Source: Anastrepha obliqua (lineage: Eukaryota > Arthropoda > Insecta > Diptera > Tephritidae). From it: 64,000 nt of DNA. Both the position numbers and the translations under genes were made by a program. Positions within the stretch are counted from its first letter, which is position 1, and every line of letters starts with the position of its first letter. The stretch covers positions 45,792,044-45,856,043 of the forward strand of contig NC_072897.1 of the NCBI RefSeq assembly GCF_027943255.1. Direction: 5' to 3'. This document shows, in pieces, positions 11,410-22,517 of the stretch. The notes below the pieces were generated by a model. It made no database searches. It was not told the DNA's origin and worked only from the letters and a program-made list of their open reading frames with translations.

Positions 11410-12345
11410 GTGGCAAAAGGGGACGAAATGCGGATTTACCATTAGAAATGCGTAAAATTCTTATTAAATTGTACATGGAAAACAAGTCTCTGCATGAAAT
11501 CGACAAAAAATTGGCAATCGCTTCATATGGTGCAAAGTGTTATTGCTAAGTACGGTAATACTGGTAAATTGGAAGCTAATCACCACGAAGCCGGAAGGCG
11601 AAAAATATTAACTTCACGTGCGGAACGCAACATAGTAGCATCAGTCGCGCAAAATCCCAAGATAACCTCCACGATACTATGCCGAAATATTCAAGAGTCT
11701 TTGCATAAAAAAGTGAGCCCATAAATAGCAGAGGGGCACGCCGCAAGCCCTACTTTTCAGATATTAACAGAAAGAAGAAATTGTAGTTCGCCAAATGCTA
11801 TATAAATGAGCCAGATTTGTATTTGAAAAACGTTATATTCAGTGATAAGACGAAACTTAATGTTTCCGGATCAGATGGAGGAGGAAATGCAATGGTATAG
11901 GGGTGCATAGTTGCATCTGGAGTAGGTAAAATGGTTTTTTTTGATGATTGAATGGACAAACATCTGTATTTAGACATTTTGAAGAATTATTTGCATGATA
12001 CTGCCATTAAACTTGGACTGAATGCTAGAGGGTTTTTGTTCCAACAAGACAGTGACCCAAAACACTCATCATATTTCGTGTAAGAATGGCTTATTTACCA
12101 CTGTAAGCAGCTTAAAACTCCACCTCAATCACCGGATCAGAACCCAATTGAGCATATCTGGGGGCTCTTTGAAAGAAGAATTAGAAAGCACAAAATAACA
12201 TCAAAGGCGTCATTAAAGACAGCTTTAAGTGTTGAGTGGGAGAAAATTGTATTGGTAAAAAGTATGCACCGACGTTTTGAAGCAGTTATAAAGTCGCCTT
12301 TAGCCCAACAAAGTATCATACTAAACACTCGTTTTTTTCATTATT
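11410..12345 (+). pseudogene. Tc1-like transposase, heavily decayed
   Basis: Fragments in shifting frames keep the Tc1 order. An N-terminal HTH region (LPLEMRKILIKLYMENKSLHEI) is followed by D1 in VIFSDKTKLNVSGSDG, D2 in FLFQQDSDPKHSSYF, and the SPDQNPIEHIWGLFERR block containing the catalytic glutamate. Only 33 residues separate D2 and E, against 34 in the family, so one codon has been lost. Several stops and frameshifts are present. Terminal repeats could not be identified. Tc1 transposases are DD34E enzymes that insert DNA at TA. Confidence 0.8.
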
Positions 12346-12662
12346 TTTCTAATAAAATATTCCTTATATGGCTATGTACGAATAATATTTTTGCATAAAA
12401 TTGAGCCTAATTTCGTTATTGCCATAAGTTCTCTAATTGAAGATATGAAATTGAAAGTTTTTGTTCCTTAAATATTGAATAAATATGTTATTCTTTACGA
12501 ATATATAAAAATTTTGTTCGTTTGTATATGTACATCTTGCTAAGTATCTGGTGTATCTGTTTATAAACTGTAAGTGTATGATTAAATTGTGTGACAACTG
12601 TATGTCCTATGCTAATATGTATATATTATATAAACAAACAAAAACCAAAAAGAACAAATCTA
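12346..12662. other. AT-rich spacer
   Basis: No gene is visible. The segment AAAAAGAACAAATCT near 12645-12660 recurs at 62566-62580, and the similarity continues on the far side of the hairpin that follows. Confidence 0.5.
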
Positions 12663-12883
12663 ATAGCTTCTGGTGACGCTCAAGCATGCATGTCCTGCAG
12701 CTTATATATACATATGTGTGCGTGTCGGGTGCATGACGCTAATATCTAAAACTTTTGATTTTCATCATGCAAAAGCCGACAGCAAGTATGTGTGACACGA
12801 AGCAAGTTCGTGTGTCCGCCGACACGCACACATACCATATAAGCTGCAGGACATGCATGCTTCAGTGTCAGCAGGAGCTATAC
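12663..12883. repeat. Fold-back hairpin, about 65-bp arms
   Basis: The left arm includes AAGCATGCATGTCCTGCAGC followed by TTATAT and ATGTGTGCGTGTCGG. The right arm at about 12811-12883 is its complement with a 4-bp indel, and the match extends outward through TAGCTTCTGGTGAC against its imperfect complement. The loop of about 90 bp contains a smaller hairpin around GACACGAAGCAAGTTCGTGTGTC. A related locus at 62566-62660 has the same flanks but no hairpin. Confidence 0.82.
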
Positions 12884-13218
12884 AAACATATGGACATATC
12901 AAATGAACAAATCTATTGCAGGCAAGCAAATGTAAGCTAATGTAAACTACGTTTTTTTATACTTGCGTGGCACTGTCATTTCTCTTCAGCAGCCATATTA
13001 TTTAATTTCCCCGGGCCGGGACTGAACCTTCTCTATGAATTTACGTTCTCTGCGTACGGCCTGCTCAGTGCTTAGGCAAAGACAAAGCGACACCGCACTG
13101 GTTTCGTGTCGATTTCTTTTTATGTATACGAGCAACGGCATCGTTCTCGCCGCGAATTACAACTCTTTACGATGTTTTTGTTTCTCTCTTCTTTTCTGCC
13201 GGCCGCTTATCAATATGC
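12884..13218. other. Flank of the hAT-like element; no gene
   Basis: The stretch GGCAAGCAAATGTAAGCTAATGT at its start recurs near 62640-62660. The rest is less AT-rich (CCCCGGGCCGGG near 13010) but has no coding or RNA signal I can support. Confidence 0.5.
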
Positions 13219-13788
13219 CAGAGAACGTTAATGTATAGAGAAGTCTCAATGACAGGAACGTATGGAATTTCGAGGGGTACTCGTCTCGCGAAGACTTTTT
13301 CAACACAGACACATTTTTCACCAAAAATTAACAGTAAGGGGCTGAATTATGTAAATTTAGCAGCAGTCGATAAGAATTTGTTGGTGATTAGAAGCAAAGA
13401 ATGTTAGGTAGCTTTTAATATAACCTATATATTTGAATTTCTCCAAATCATCCAAAATTATATACATATGTTATGTCTCTCTGTCTGGTGTCTGTAAAAC
13501 TTTGTTGAATCCCTTCAACTGAATCAAAATCCTCTACAGAAAACGCTTCATTACCAGGCGCACAGGAAGATGGCATATGCAAATGTAAATTTGTGAATTT
13601 ATATACATACTAGCGGATCCTCACCCGCTTCGCTGGGTGAAAGAAAAATATAAATGAAAAGTGTTCTTTGTTTTTTTCTTGTTCCATCATTTAATTCATG
13701 ATCGGCCATTATTTTGTGACTTATTCTAATAAAAATATATTATTTTATTTATTTTAGTGACTTACTCTAATGATTGTAAACTAACAAC

Positions 13789-14250
13789 TTATTCTAAAGC
13801 CTTCTGATACACAAAATTTTTGGTTTTTTTTTCATGCGGTGTATAAATATAAAGTAACGATGGTTTCCTTACTCGAGAACATCCTACATACAGCTGCCCA
13901 TGTCCAAAGCATGGATAAGTTAGGTCAATTCCACATAATTGAAGTGTTTGACCTTGAGACTTATTGATTGTAATGGCAAAAGCAAGGCGAATGGCAAATT
14001 GAAGTCGCTTAAAATCAAAAGTCAAATCTGTTGAAATCATTGGAATGCGCGGAATCAAAACATCTTCACCTTTAAATTTGCCTTTCAAAATTGTTGCTTC
14101 AATTACATTGTTCATTGTCCGTTTCACTGCTAATCTTGTCCCATTGCATAGTTTCGGCTGATTGATATTTCGCAACATAATGATCACTGCGCCGACTTTC
14201 AATTGCAAACGATGTGGTGGCAAGCCAGGCAAATTAAGGGGTAACACCAC
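13789..14250 (-). pseudogene. Helitron helicase, C-terminal part
   Basis: This is the end of the Rep-helicase polypeptide. It contains LNLPGLPPHRLQLKVGAVI, MLRNINQPKLCNGTRL and FAITINKSQGQTLQLCGIDL, then QLYVGCSRVRKPSLL: the last helicase motifs of the Pif1-like superfamily 1 enzyme. It is separated from the rest of the helicase by the MITE at 14238-14921. Removing the MITE and one TTAA brings EFLNSL and NLPGLPPH into the same frame, which shows the insertion came after the gene was made. Its stop lies about 180 bp from the element's end. Confidence 0.9.
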
Positions 14251-14921
14251 TGTACACGCGTAAAATAAACACGATTTTTAAAGAATTTTTTTGTATAGAA
14301 GGAAAGGGGAAACAATCACTCTGATTTGGGAAGTTATTACTTATATACTAAAATACAAAACTACAAAGTTTGATCGAAAAATTTTACAAAATGGCGGCAT
14401 TGGAGACATTTTTGTAATGTGGTTTCTCTTGAAGGAGCACGGCGGCACGCAGCACAGAGGGTGCAAATTTTAATCTGGAACAAAGAAACATTTTTTTTCT
14501 TAATCTAGATAAGAATAGCTAGAGAAACACGTAGGGGATTTAAAAAATATTTATTTTTGTGGAATTAGCAAGCATTTGAAGGAAAAACTCTGTTTTGGAC
14601 TAAAAAAACGGCACTTAAATAATTATAACAATCGTTTAAATTAATCTATCGAAAATCCCCTACGCTCTTCTCTTGAGAAGGTTATTATACAGACGTAGTG
14701 AAAAACCTGATTAAAAATATTTAAAATTGTTTGAGTTATGCTGCGTGCCAATTTCAGAAAACGTGTTTTGAGAAAAACGCGTTTAAAGTTTGGAAATGTG
14801 GAGAAGTCGTTAGGTCGGTAACGTATAAAACTTTTTGTTCTGTATTTTAAAAGGTTCAAAGAATTTTTTAAGCATATAAAAAAAAATCAATTTTTTGAAA
14901 TTTCTACAGTGGTGTTAGCCC
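14238..14921. mobile_element. TTAA-flanked MITE inside the Helitron helicase
   Basis: The ends are GGGGTAACACCACTGTA and the complement of GGGCTAACACCACTGTA, flanked by TTAA at 14234-14237 and 14922-14925. The element is 684 bp with no credible protein. TTAA duplication points to a piggyBac-type mechanism, although piggyBac ends usually begin CCC. Internal strings such as GAGAAAAACGCGTTTAAAG recur in a similar form near 54260. Confidence 0.85.
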
Positions 14922-14955
14922 TTAAGTGAATTCAAAAATTCAATTGGATAATTCA

Positions 14956-16272
14956 CTACATCGTCGGGATTAATGATTGAATCAATTGATTTATAGGTGA
15001 CAACTTCACCTGAGTCAAAATACTGGCATTGATTTCATTGACATCGACATTTTTGGCAGCTAAAATAGGTCTCTCGCTTAGCCAATCTTGATTTCGATAG
15101 TTTTGTGCAATATTTGGGAATACATTTTGCACTAATTGTACTCTTGATTCTGTTACGGTACAAAAATTAGTTGGAAGAATGATCATGCCTGTATTCTTAT
15201 CAATTGGCTTTCGTCCATTTCCAATTTGCAACAAATGTTCGGAAAATTCAGCAGCTGTTGGATCATTCTGTAACTGCACACGAACATTAGTAGTTAATGT
15301 GAGTTTTTGAACATATCTCCACAGATTAGAAGATTTAAGGCACGCTCTCAATTTATCAGCTGCTGTTGATTTGGGAATAACAGGCAAAGTTTGTCGAAAA
15401 TCACCGGCCAATAGAATTAGTGCACCACCAAATATGTTTGTGTTATTTCGAAAATCTTTCAGTGTTCTATTTAAGGCTTCCAGTGATTTTTTATGAGCCA
15501 TCGTACATTCATCCCATACAATAATTTGACATGTTTGTAAAACCTTTCCCATTCCAGAAATTTTAGAAATGTTGCAAGTTGGTTCTTCATTTACTTGCAT
15601 ATTTAATGGTAACTTTAATGCAGAATGTGCAGTGCGACTGCCGTCCAATAAAGTTGCCTCTATTCCAGATAATGCCAAAGCCAATGCAATATTATTCTGT
15701 GAATGAATGGTGACCAAAATTAACGACAACAAAAACGTTTTCCCAGTCCCACCTGGTGCATCTAAGAAGAATATTCCTCCTCTTTCATTTGCAACATTGT
15801 CTATAATTGTGTCATATGCCTGCCTTTGTTCTGTGTTTAATTTTGGTAGGCTTGTTGTTACAAATGTGTTCAGATCATTTCGATCATATTCTTTTTCACG
15901 TCTTAATTCTGCATTGTATGCATCATGCATCGGACGATTTGGTGCGATCATACCTAACTCACTCAGAGTTTTATTTGCAATCATCAGGCAGAAGTCTTCG
16001 ATTTTAATTAATGCCTCATTATATAATTCATCTGTATAATTCAAATTTGGATTTGCAGTAATGCGACGTACTTGATGTAGGATATCTTCTGTCATGTATT
16101 CTAGGTAAGTACTCCACAATTCTTTTGGGTTTGCTGGGAAACATGTAGCAATAATGATGGCAAATAGTGTTCTTATTTGTTGTGGAGAACTTGTTGCACA
16201 TGCATCCATAAGGGTTGCATCCCACTGATTATCATTTTCAAGCAAATTCAATTCTTTGCATGCTTGCAACAA
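14956..16272 (-). pseudogene. Helitron helicase core (Pif1-like)
   Basis: The 438-codon frame has the Walker A motif DAPGGTGKTFLL, the Walker B region IVWDECTMAHK, and AGDFRQTLPVIPKS, which is diagnostic of Pif1/RecD-type helicases of Helitrons. The helicase unwinds DNA during rolling-circle transposition. A frameshift near 15015, between NEINAS and [13 protein letters not shown], sends the reading into a short wrong tail (SLIPTM). The upstream portion of the polypeptide lies in another frame at 16248-16643, overlapping by 25 bases. Confidence 0.92.
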
Positions 16273-16715
16273 AGATGACCATTAACTCGTTTCAAACTTT
16301 CGAATGATCTTGGGCCGGGAATATCAACTAAGAGTAAACGTAAATAGAAACATTCCACTTTACTTGGATGCACAGTGTAAAGTCGTCCGATTGCATCACC
16401 CAAATGAACACCTGGATATCCATCTACAGGTATTCTTCGTTTCCTTCGTACCCAGGACCTTGATGATGCATTCCAAGTATAATATTTAGGAACATTTGAA
16501 TAAAGCAATGTTCTTGCAAATGAATCTGTTTCACATAAGTTGAAAAATGCAGTTAGTGTTGTTGCTGGTGGTCGTTCGGCCATTTGTTGAGCAGTATTTT
16601 CAGTGAAATAAACACTTTGTTCATTTTCTAAATGGACTGACAAATGAATAACAGCTGGATGGCGATCATGAATCGGAAATGATAATATTCTCCAAACTGC
16701 TTCGTTGCTACTAAT
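16248..16715 (-). pseudogene. Helitron Rep-helicase linker segment
   Basis: Residues such as HLENEQSVYFTENTAQQM, TLTAFFNLCETD, RIPVDGYPGVHLGDAIGRLY and CFYLRLLLVDIPGPRSFE are the conserved linker between the replication initiator and helicase domains in animal Helitrons. The frame ends at 16248 after CCKHAKN, and the next part (MLQACKELNLL) continues in a different frame. Upstream, a break near 16716 separates it from the Rep domain. All segments share the minus strand and the expected order. Confidence 0.85.
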
Positions 16716-17275
16716 CTATCTTCCCATTTGGTAATTAGTAATTTCATCATTTCGATTTACAACTCCAAATACTGCCATGTCACTTCCTTTATTGATATAT
16801 TTGCATATGTATTTGATGGATTTTATGGAGTTGCAATATTCAACATTTATATGTGCGTTAAATGTTTTCGATAATAATTTGAAATACGGAACTATCGAAC
16901 GGTTATCGATCTCCACATCTTGGTTATTTATTTTCACAGTGACTGTTTTTCCATTATCTTCTGGTGATCTTCTACGGTACAATGGATATCCATCATTTCC
17001 AGTCATTGTTTCAGCAATTAATTGCCTTGGGTAGTTTTTTGAACATTTACCATCAACCATACATGGAGAAGTTTGATTTAACGTACCACACGGTCCATGA
17101 ATCATGTTTTTGGTTACAGTAGTATGTAGTTCTGGATCTTCATTTATATCTGGAATTTCAGCACATATAATATAATATGATCAATTTTATCTGTGGTTAG
17201 TTTTTGTTTTAACCAAACCAAAATATGCGCATGAGGCAAGCCTCTTTTTTGCCATTCCACAGAATACATGAAACA
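16716..17275 (-). pseudogene. Helitron Rep catalytic region (HUH and two-tyrosine motifs)
   Basis: Just after the in-frame stop at 17276-17278 the sequence reads VEWQKRGLPHAHILVWLKQK, which holds the HUH metal-binding motif (HAH) of rolling-circle initiators. Further on, YICKYINKGSDMAVFG supplies the two tyrosines that cut and join DNA strands. A small insertion of TATAA type near 17170 shifts the frame between the two motifs; the later part is open from 17105 to 16716. MIHGPCG and CSKNYPRQ are typical of the family. Confidence 0.88.
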
Positions 17276-18895
17276 TTATACATCTCCGTAAACTTTATGT
17301 TTTACAATGAAATCCATTAGAGACTGTAGCTTGCGTCTAAACACTCTTGCAGTAATGTCATGCCAATCAGTAGCTGATTGCCCAGTATATAAATGATTCT
17401 TAATATCATCCCATTTCGGATTGCATGTGAAAGTTATGAATAAGTCTGGTCGACCATAATTTCTGACATAACACATTGCATCTTGGGCGTATTCATGCAT
17501 ATGCCTTGGACTGCCTGTATACGATGAAGGTAATATTACCGTTTGACCAATGTTATTAACGTTGGTATCGTTGTTAATTGCATCTCGTAAATGTATGTAT
17601 TCGTCACAGCGTAATTTTCTTTGGTTGAATCTGATGTAATTCAATCGTTCTGTTTCTATTTTCGCATACATGTCAACAATGTACTGATGAAATAATTTAC
17701 GACATTTTAAAATGTGATTCTCTTGATTTTCTCTTATCATGATTCTGTATGCATAATAATTCATTGCGCTTACAGTTTTATTTGTTTTTTGACCATTTGC
17801 TGGATTTATTTGTTTTATATCAATCGAATAACCATCTTCACCACGACAGAACATAAGAGGGTATTGTAATGCATCATATTTTCGATGCGTTTCATTAACA
17901 CGTTGCAGTGTATCATTTCTTCTTTGCAAAACAATATCTTTTGGTTGAAATTCATCTCCAGATATAACAATTGCAACCTCGTTGCTTGAAGTTGGTTGAT
18001 TGTATCTTCCACGATGTTCGCCGGCAGGCGTTTCATTTGCATAAATTTTAATTTTATGATTATCAGATGACAATCTTTCGATTGTTGTTTTAAAACTTTG
18101 CACCAAAACATTGTGTGTGTGTAATAAATCTTGTATCTCTCTCATAATGACTCTGTTTATATTTCTGGAAAATTCACACCGTGCTTCAAGTTCATCATCG
18201 TTGTCATTAATGAAATAAATTTGCAAAAATTTTGACTCTTGATCGAGTAGTGGTAGTAGAAAGAACCTATTAAGTGATATGCTTGTCCTTGAATCTGAAA
18301 AAAAGCCATAATTTGTGTCGATGAAATCTAATGGTTCATTAGATGTGTCAGCGAATGTTGTTGAACGTTGAAGTTTATGTATAACCTTGAACGTTGGCAT
18401 GAAGTTATCGGTTATAATTTTTCCAGCACCAAAAGATGTCATTTGAAAACATAAATTATGTGTGGAAATTTTTTCAAGAAAATGTTTGGAATCGGGTGAT
18501 GTTCCCGATAATAATGTAGCTAATGGTTCGGGCGGATATTGTATGTCTGGTAAACGAACTTTTCCTGCAGCGCAACACATGCCTGGCGTTTCAGTTTTGA
18601 ATTTCAATGCTTGACAAAATCCGCAAATTTTATCCATACTTCCAACGACAACGTATTTGTGAGATGAATAATCAAGTTGTGGATTATATTGAAATGCTGC
18701 ACCATTCAAATTTACAGAATTGATATTTATTAGCCGATTATGAGAACGTGACCTAGTACGATCTCTTTGTTGCCTTAATCTATCAGCCTGGTTTTCCTCA
18801 CTTTCAATTTGTCTGTGATTTTGCACATTTCTATTGTGACGTGTATTACGTCCGATGTTGGCATGTCTTCTACCTCTTGGCATTTCTTTTACCAA
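17276..18895 (-). pseudogene. Helitron Rep N-terminal domain
   Basis: The 539-codon frame starts at the ATG at 18895 with a basic, arginine-rich leader. A cysteine-rich zinc-finger-like region follows (DKICGFCQALKFKTETPGMC), then the Helitron-like N domain with AIVISGDEF, LQYPLMFCRGEDGY and RPDLFITFTCNPKWDDI, and finally ATDWHDITARVFRRKL. It ends at 17276-17278 with a stop that replaces a sense codon just before the HUH motif. This is the longest surviving open part of the element and is probably untranslatable as a working enzyme. Confidence 0.9.
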
Positions 18896-19994
18896 ATCAA
18901 AGTGGTCTTCTTTTTGTCACTCTGAGCTCTTGATTGCTACTTTTCTTGTTTTTAAACTGGAATTCAAATTAACATACTGTTAGCGCCATCTTTTAAAAAT
19001 ATAATTGAACTGTGAGCACGCGTTGAAATGAAAATTACACAGAATGGGAAATGATCAGCAAAAATAATATAAATTTTTGAAATTTTTCTTGAAAATATCT
19101 ACGGAAAGTGTGAAAACAATCTCTTTTCTTAAATATCTTAAGTAAAAACTTCTAAAATATTAATAATTTTTGCCGATTTCTGTTGTGTGTATTTTTCACA
19201 CCATTTATTCACTGTTTCACTTGTTATCAATCATTTGCAAAATTAATATATATTTTGTAAATTTTTCGTGAAAATATCGTTGGAAAATGTGAAAACAATC
19301 TCTTCTCTTAAATATTTCTGACGCACTTTTTTTATCTCTTTGGTTGATGCCTGGAAACTGCTTCACTTGAACACTTTACCAAATAAAACACTTTCTTGTT
19401 AGTTTTAACACTTACTTTCACTATGCACTATTACTGATAACCTTTGGTAATCTTCTAAGAAAACGGCCTTGCTTAAGTACTTTTTTAGCGACGACCTGTT
19501 CAGGTTCATTGAGCTAATGGTTTTGCTTCGGTTATCCCGAAGTGTGGGTGTAAAGAAGAAGTATTTAAGCAAAGTGTTAAGTTAGTCACAGCAGCATTGT
19601 GTTACGATTAATTATTGCAGGCGGTCGCTACAGCTGTGCCTGCTAATTTGTATGTTTCTATTCTATGCGAATGCAGGCGTGCAGCCACTGCTGTATGAAT
19701 ATACATATGTAAATGAAAATTCAGGCATAAATACTGCTGCGTTAACTTATACATATGTGAGTAAAATGTACGCTCCATGCAACGGTTTACAATAACAACC
19801 ACACGCGTAAAAAGAATGCTGCCTCGTGTATACTGTGTGTTGACGAAGAAGTAAAGGAGATTTTAACCAAACATAGTTACAAACCTTCTCCACATGTGTC
19901 TCTTCAATGTGGCAAAGTTTGGTTAAAATCGGTTGAGCCATTCTCCGTAAAGTTCATCACAATGAGCAAAACGGCTGACTTTTAAATATATAGA
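18896..19994 (-). other. Helitron 5' non-coding region
   Basis: No coding sequence is visible between the Rep start and the 5' terminus of the element. It includes two similar blocks (around 19070-19140 and 19250-19320, with AAATTTTTCTTGAAAATATC-like text) that look like an internal duplication of about 180 bp. Confidence 0.6.
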
Positions 19995-20522
19995 TGCGCT
20001 TATGTATATGCTGTGTGTATGTATGCTCTCTAGCGACAGCTCAAAATAAAACGGTAAACTTCTCATAGGCACAGCGCAAATTCATAGGCACAGCATTGTA
20101 TGTACAGTAACCTTGAAATGTTTACAGGCATCTTCAAATGCTCTGATTTCAGAGTAAGTTTCTAACTTTGCAAATATACAGTCACTCACATTCAAAGTCG
20201 GGCAGATGCATACGAAAACTTCTAGTCATAATATCTATGTATGTTTTGATGAAAGAAAACACTTTCTACCTTTTTCTGTTTTTTTCACAAAAAGTGTTTT
20301 ATTTAAAAACAACAAAAAAAATATATTCCAAGTTGCTTTATAAAATGTTAATGTATAAAAAACTGAAAAAGGCCACTTCTCTGCCTCACATTTAAAGTCG
20401 GGCAAACCATATTTTGCAAATATGCATACCGTTATTTCTAAATTTTCTATATTTGTATGAAAAGTTATTGTTCATTCTTGCCTTGTCAATCATTGGGTGA
20501 GTTTATAAAAGTATTTTGCAAA

Positions 20523-21600
20523 ATGCCGCGTAATATTAAACAGTCTACATTGGAGGAACGCAAAATAGTAATTCAACCGCACTTAGACGGAAAATCTGAG
20601 CGAGCAATATCGAAATTGATAAAAAAAAGCAAGTCAACAGTGCACGATATATTGCTAGATACAATAAAAATGGTTTCACTGCAAATAAGCATCGTGGAAC
20701 CCGTCCAAAGAAGCTTTCCTCCAAAGATGAGAGCATGGTGTTAAGGGAAGTGAAGAAGAATCCATTCATTTCTGCTCCAAAATTAACTGCGATGGTTAAA
20801 GAAGCTTCTGGGGTGGAGGTAAATCCCGAAACAATAAGAAGACTTCTTCGAAAAAATGATTTTCACGGCCGAGTTGCGCGGAAGAAGCCCCTAATAAGCA
20901 AGAAAAACCAGAATGACCGGCTTGTTTTTGCTCGCCAATATATGGCTAAGGATTTCGATTTTTGGAGCACTGTAAGTGGGGGAAAAAATAACAATTTCAT
21001 GATTTTAATATTCATTCTTTAGGTATTATTTACTGACGAAAGTAAATTTAATTTATTTGGATGTGATGGAAGGGGTAAAGTGTGGCGCAAACCAAACAAG
21101 GAGCTGGAAGGCAAGCATTTAAGAAAAACGGTTAAACACGGTGGTGGATCTGTAATGGTTTGGGGATGCATGGCGGCGTCAGGAGTTGGCAATTGCATTT
21201 CATTGATGGAATAATGAATAAACTCGTTTATTTAACAATTTTGAAACAAAATTTGAAAGAAAGCGTGAGAAAACTAGGCATCGAAAGTAGTTTTCAATTC
21301 TACCAGGACAACGATCCCAAACATTCCGCATATGACGTCAAGAGCTGGTTGTTATATAACTGTCCAAAGGTAATAAAAACCCCTGCACAAAGTCCCGACC
21401 TCAATGCCATTGAGCATTTGTGGGGTGAATTAGGTCGCCGGATGCAGGAAAGGCAGTGTACATCAATTCAACTCTTGAAAATTGCTCTGCAGGAAGAATG
21501 GAATAAAATAAGACCTGATGTTTGCAAAAAGTTTGTGGAATCGATGCCAAGCCGGCTACAAACTGTTGAAAAGCAAAAAGGTGGAGCAACGAAGTATTAA
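20523..21600 (+). pseudogene. Tc1/Tc3-like transposase (DD34E) with a 51-bp intron, two frameshifts
   Basis: The start MPRNIKQSTLEERKIVIQPH leads into paired HTH domains. A frameshift near 20655 is followed by VLREVKKNPFISAPKLTAMV. D1 is in LFTDESKFNLFG, reached only if a 51-bp intron (20972-21022, GTAAGT...CTTTAG) is removed. A second shift lies near 21185. D2 is in FYQDNDPKHSAYDV and E in SPDLNAIEHLWGEL, with 34 residues between them. The protein ends with GGATKY at 21598-21600. The two frameshifts make this copy inactive; the intron keeps canonical splice sites. Confidence 0.88.
20972..21022 (+). other. Probable spliceosomal intron in the Tc3-like transposase
   Basis: GTAAGT at the 5' end and a T-rich stretch ending CTTTAG at the 3' end flank 51 bp that contains a stop codon. 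Its removal restores FWSTVLFTDESKF, matching the conserved first catalytic block. C. elegans Tc3 also carries an intron, but I cannot say whether the position is the same. Confidence 0.8.
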
Positions 21601-22517
21601 TTTTGCGTTGTGTACAAATTTTTTCGATTTTTTATGTCGTGCCCGACTTTGAATGTGAGACTGAAAAGTGACCTTATTTAAGTTAAGCCTTCGTATGTAT
21701 TTTATAAGAGACTTTGGAATATATTTTTTTTGTTGCTTTTTGTGCACTTTTTATCAATTGAAGAACTACATACGTAAAGTAATCTACTAGTTAAATATTT
21801 GCCTACTATCAGTTAACATAAAATAATTGTTTCCAAATTTTCTCTTAGTATTAAAATGTCCGAATCAGACCTTTTTTTAAGCTACTTGTTTTCATCTGCA
21901 ACTTACTGTATGCTCATGCGCGCACTTGACTCACAGCAGCTGCGGCTGTCGAGCATTTAGAAAGACATATTTACATACATATATTGATGCATACAAGATT
22001 AATCAAATATTGGCAAATAATTCTACGCGAAATATTCCAATATTGCCTATTTTCGAATGGTCGAGAAAATTGGCATATGGCGGCTCGTTTTATGAATGAA
22101 AGTACTTTGATGATGAGTTTTTGTTGAAACTGTTCGGCGCCGCCGCGACTATTTTGAGCTGTTCAGCACCATGGCAACTAGAATGATGGCCGCTACGCCT
22201 GCGCCTATGACTGCATTTTGTTCTTGTAGTCGCTAGGCATAGAATTTTAGCTTTGAACGACATACGCATTTTGGCGAATAAAGTGAGTGCCCTGTGTGTG
22301 CGGTTGTATGTATGTACATGCATATGTGTATATTAATAAGCATTGTTTTGCTTGAATTCAATTCACATATTTATATTTGCATATGCCTTCTTCCTGTGTG
22401 CCTGGTAATGAAGCGTTTTCTATAAAGAATTTATTGATTTGATCAATTGAACGACATAGGTTAGGGCATCAAGTGTGCATATACGCACATGCAAATACGT
22501 CGATGCATATGTATGTA

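Larger units (their letters stand above)
13610..19994 (-). mobile_element. Helitron with both termini
   Basis: On the minus strand the element starts TCTATATATTTAAAAGTCAG at 19994 and ends CTAG at 13613-13610. The end is preceded by a short hairpin (ACCCAGCGAAGCGGGT) at about 13630-13645. It sits between A and T, as Helitrons do, and is 6385 bp long. It encodes a Rep-helicase in one orientation, now broken by stops, frameshifts and a 684-bp MITE. It lies inside hAT-like copy A. Helitrons move by rolling-circle replication and make no target duplication. Confidence 0.92.
20179..21663 (+). mobile_element. Tc3-like element with intron-bearing transposase
   Basis: The left end CAGTCACTCACATTCAAAGT and the right end (complement of CAGTCTCACATTCAAAGTCG) differ by a small indel. 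TA precedes the left end; the right side has AA. A second copy of CACATTTAAAGTCGGGC lies internally at 20388-20404, like the subterminal repeats of Tc3-type elements. The element sits in hAT-like copy A. The related copy at 26400-26470 lacks it and preserves the unoccupied site. Confidence 0.88.
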
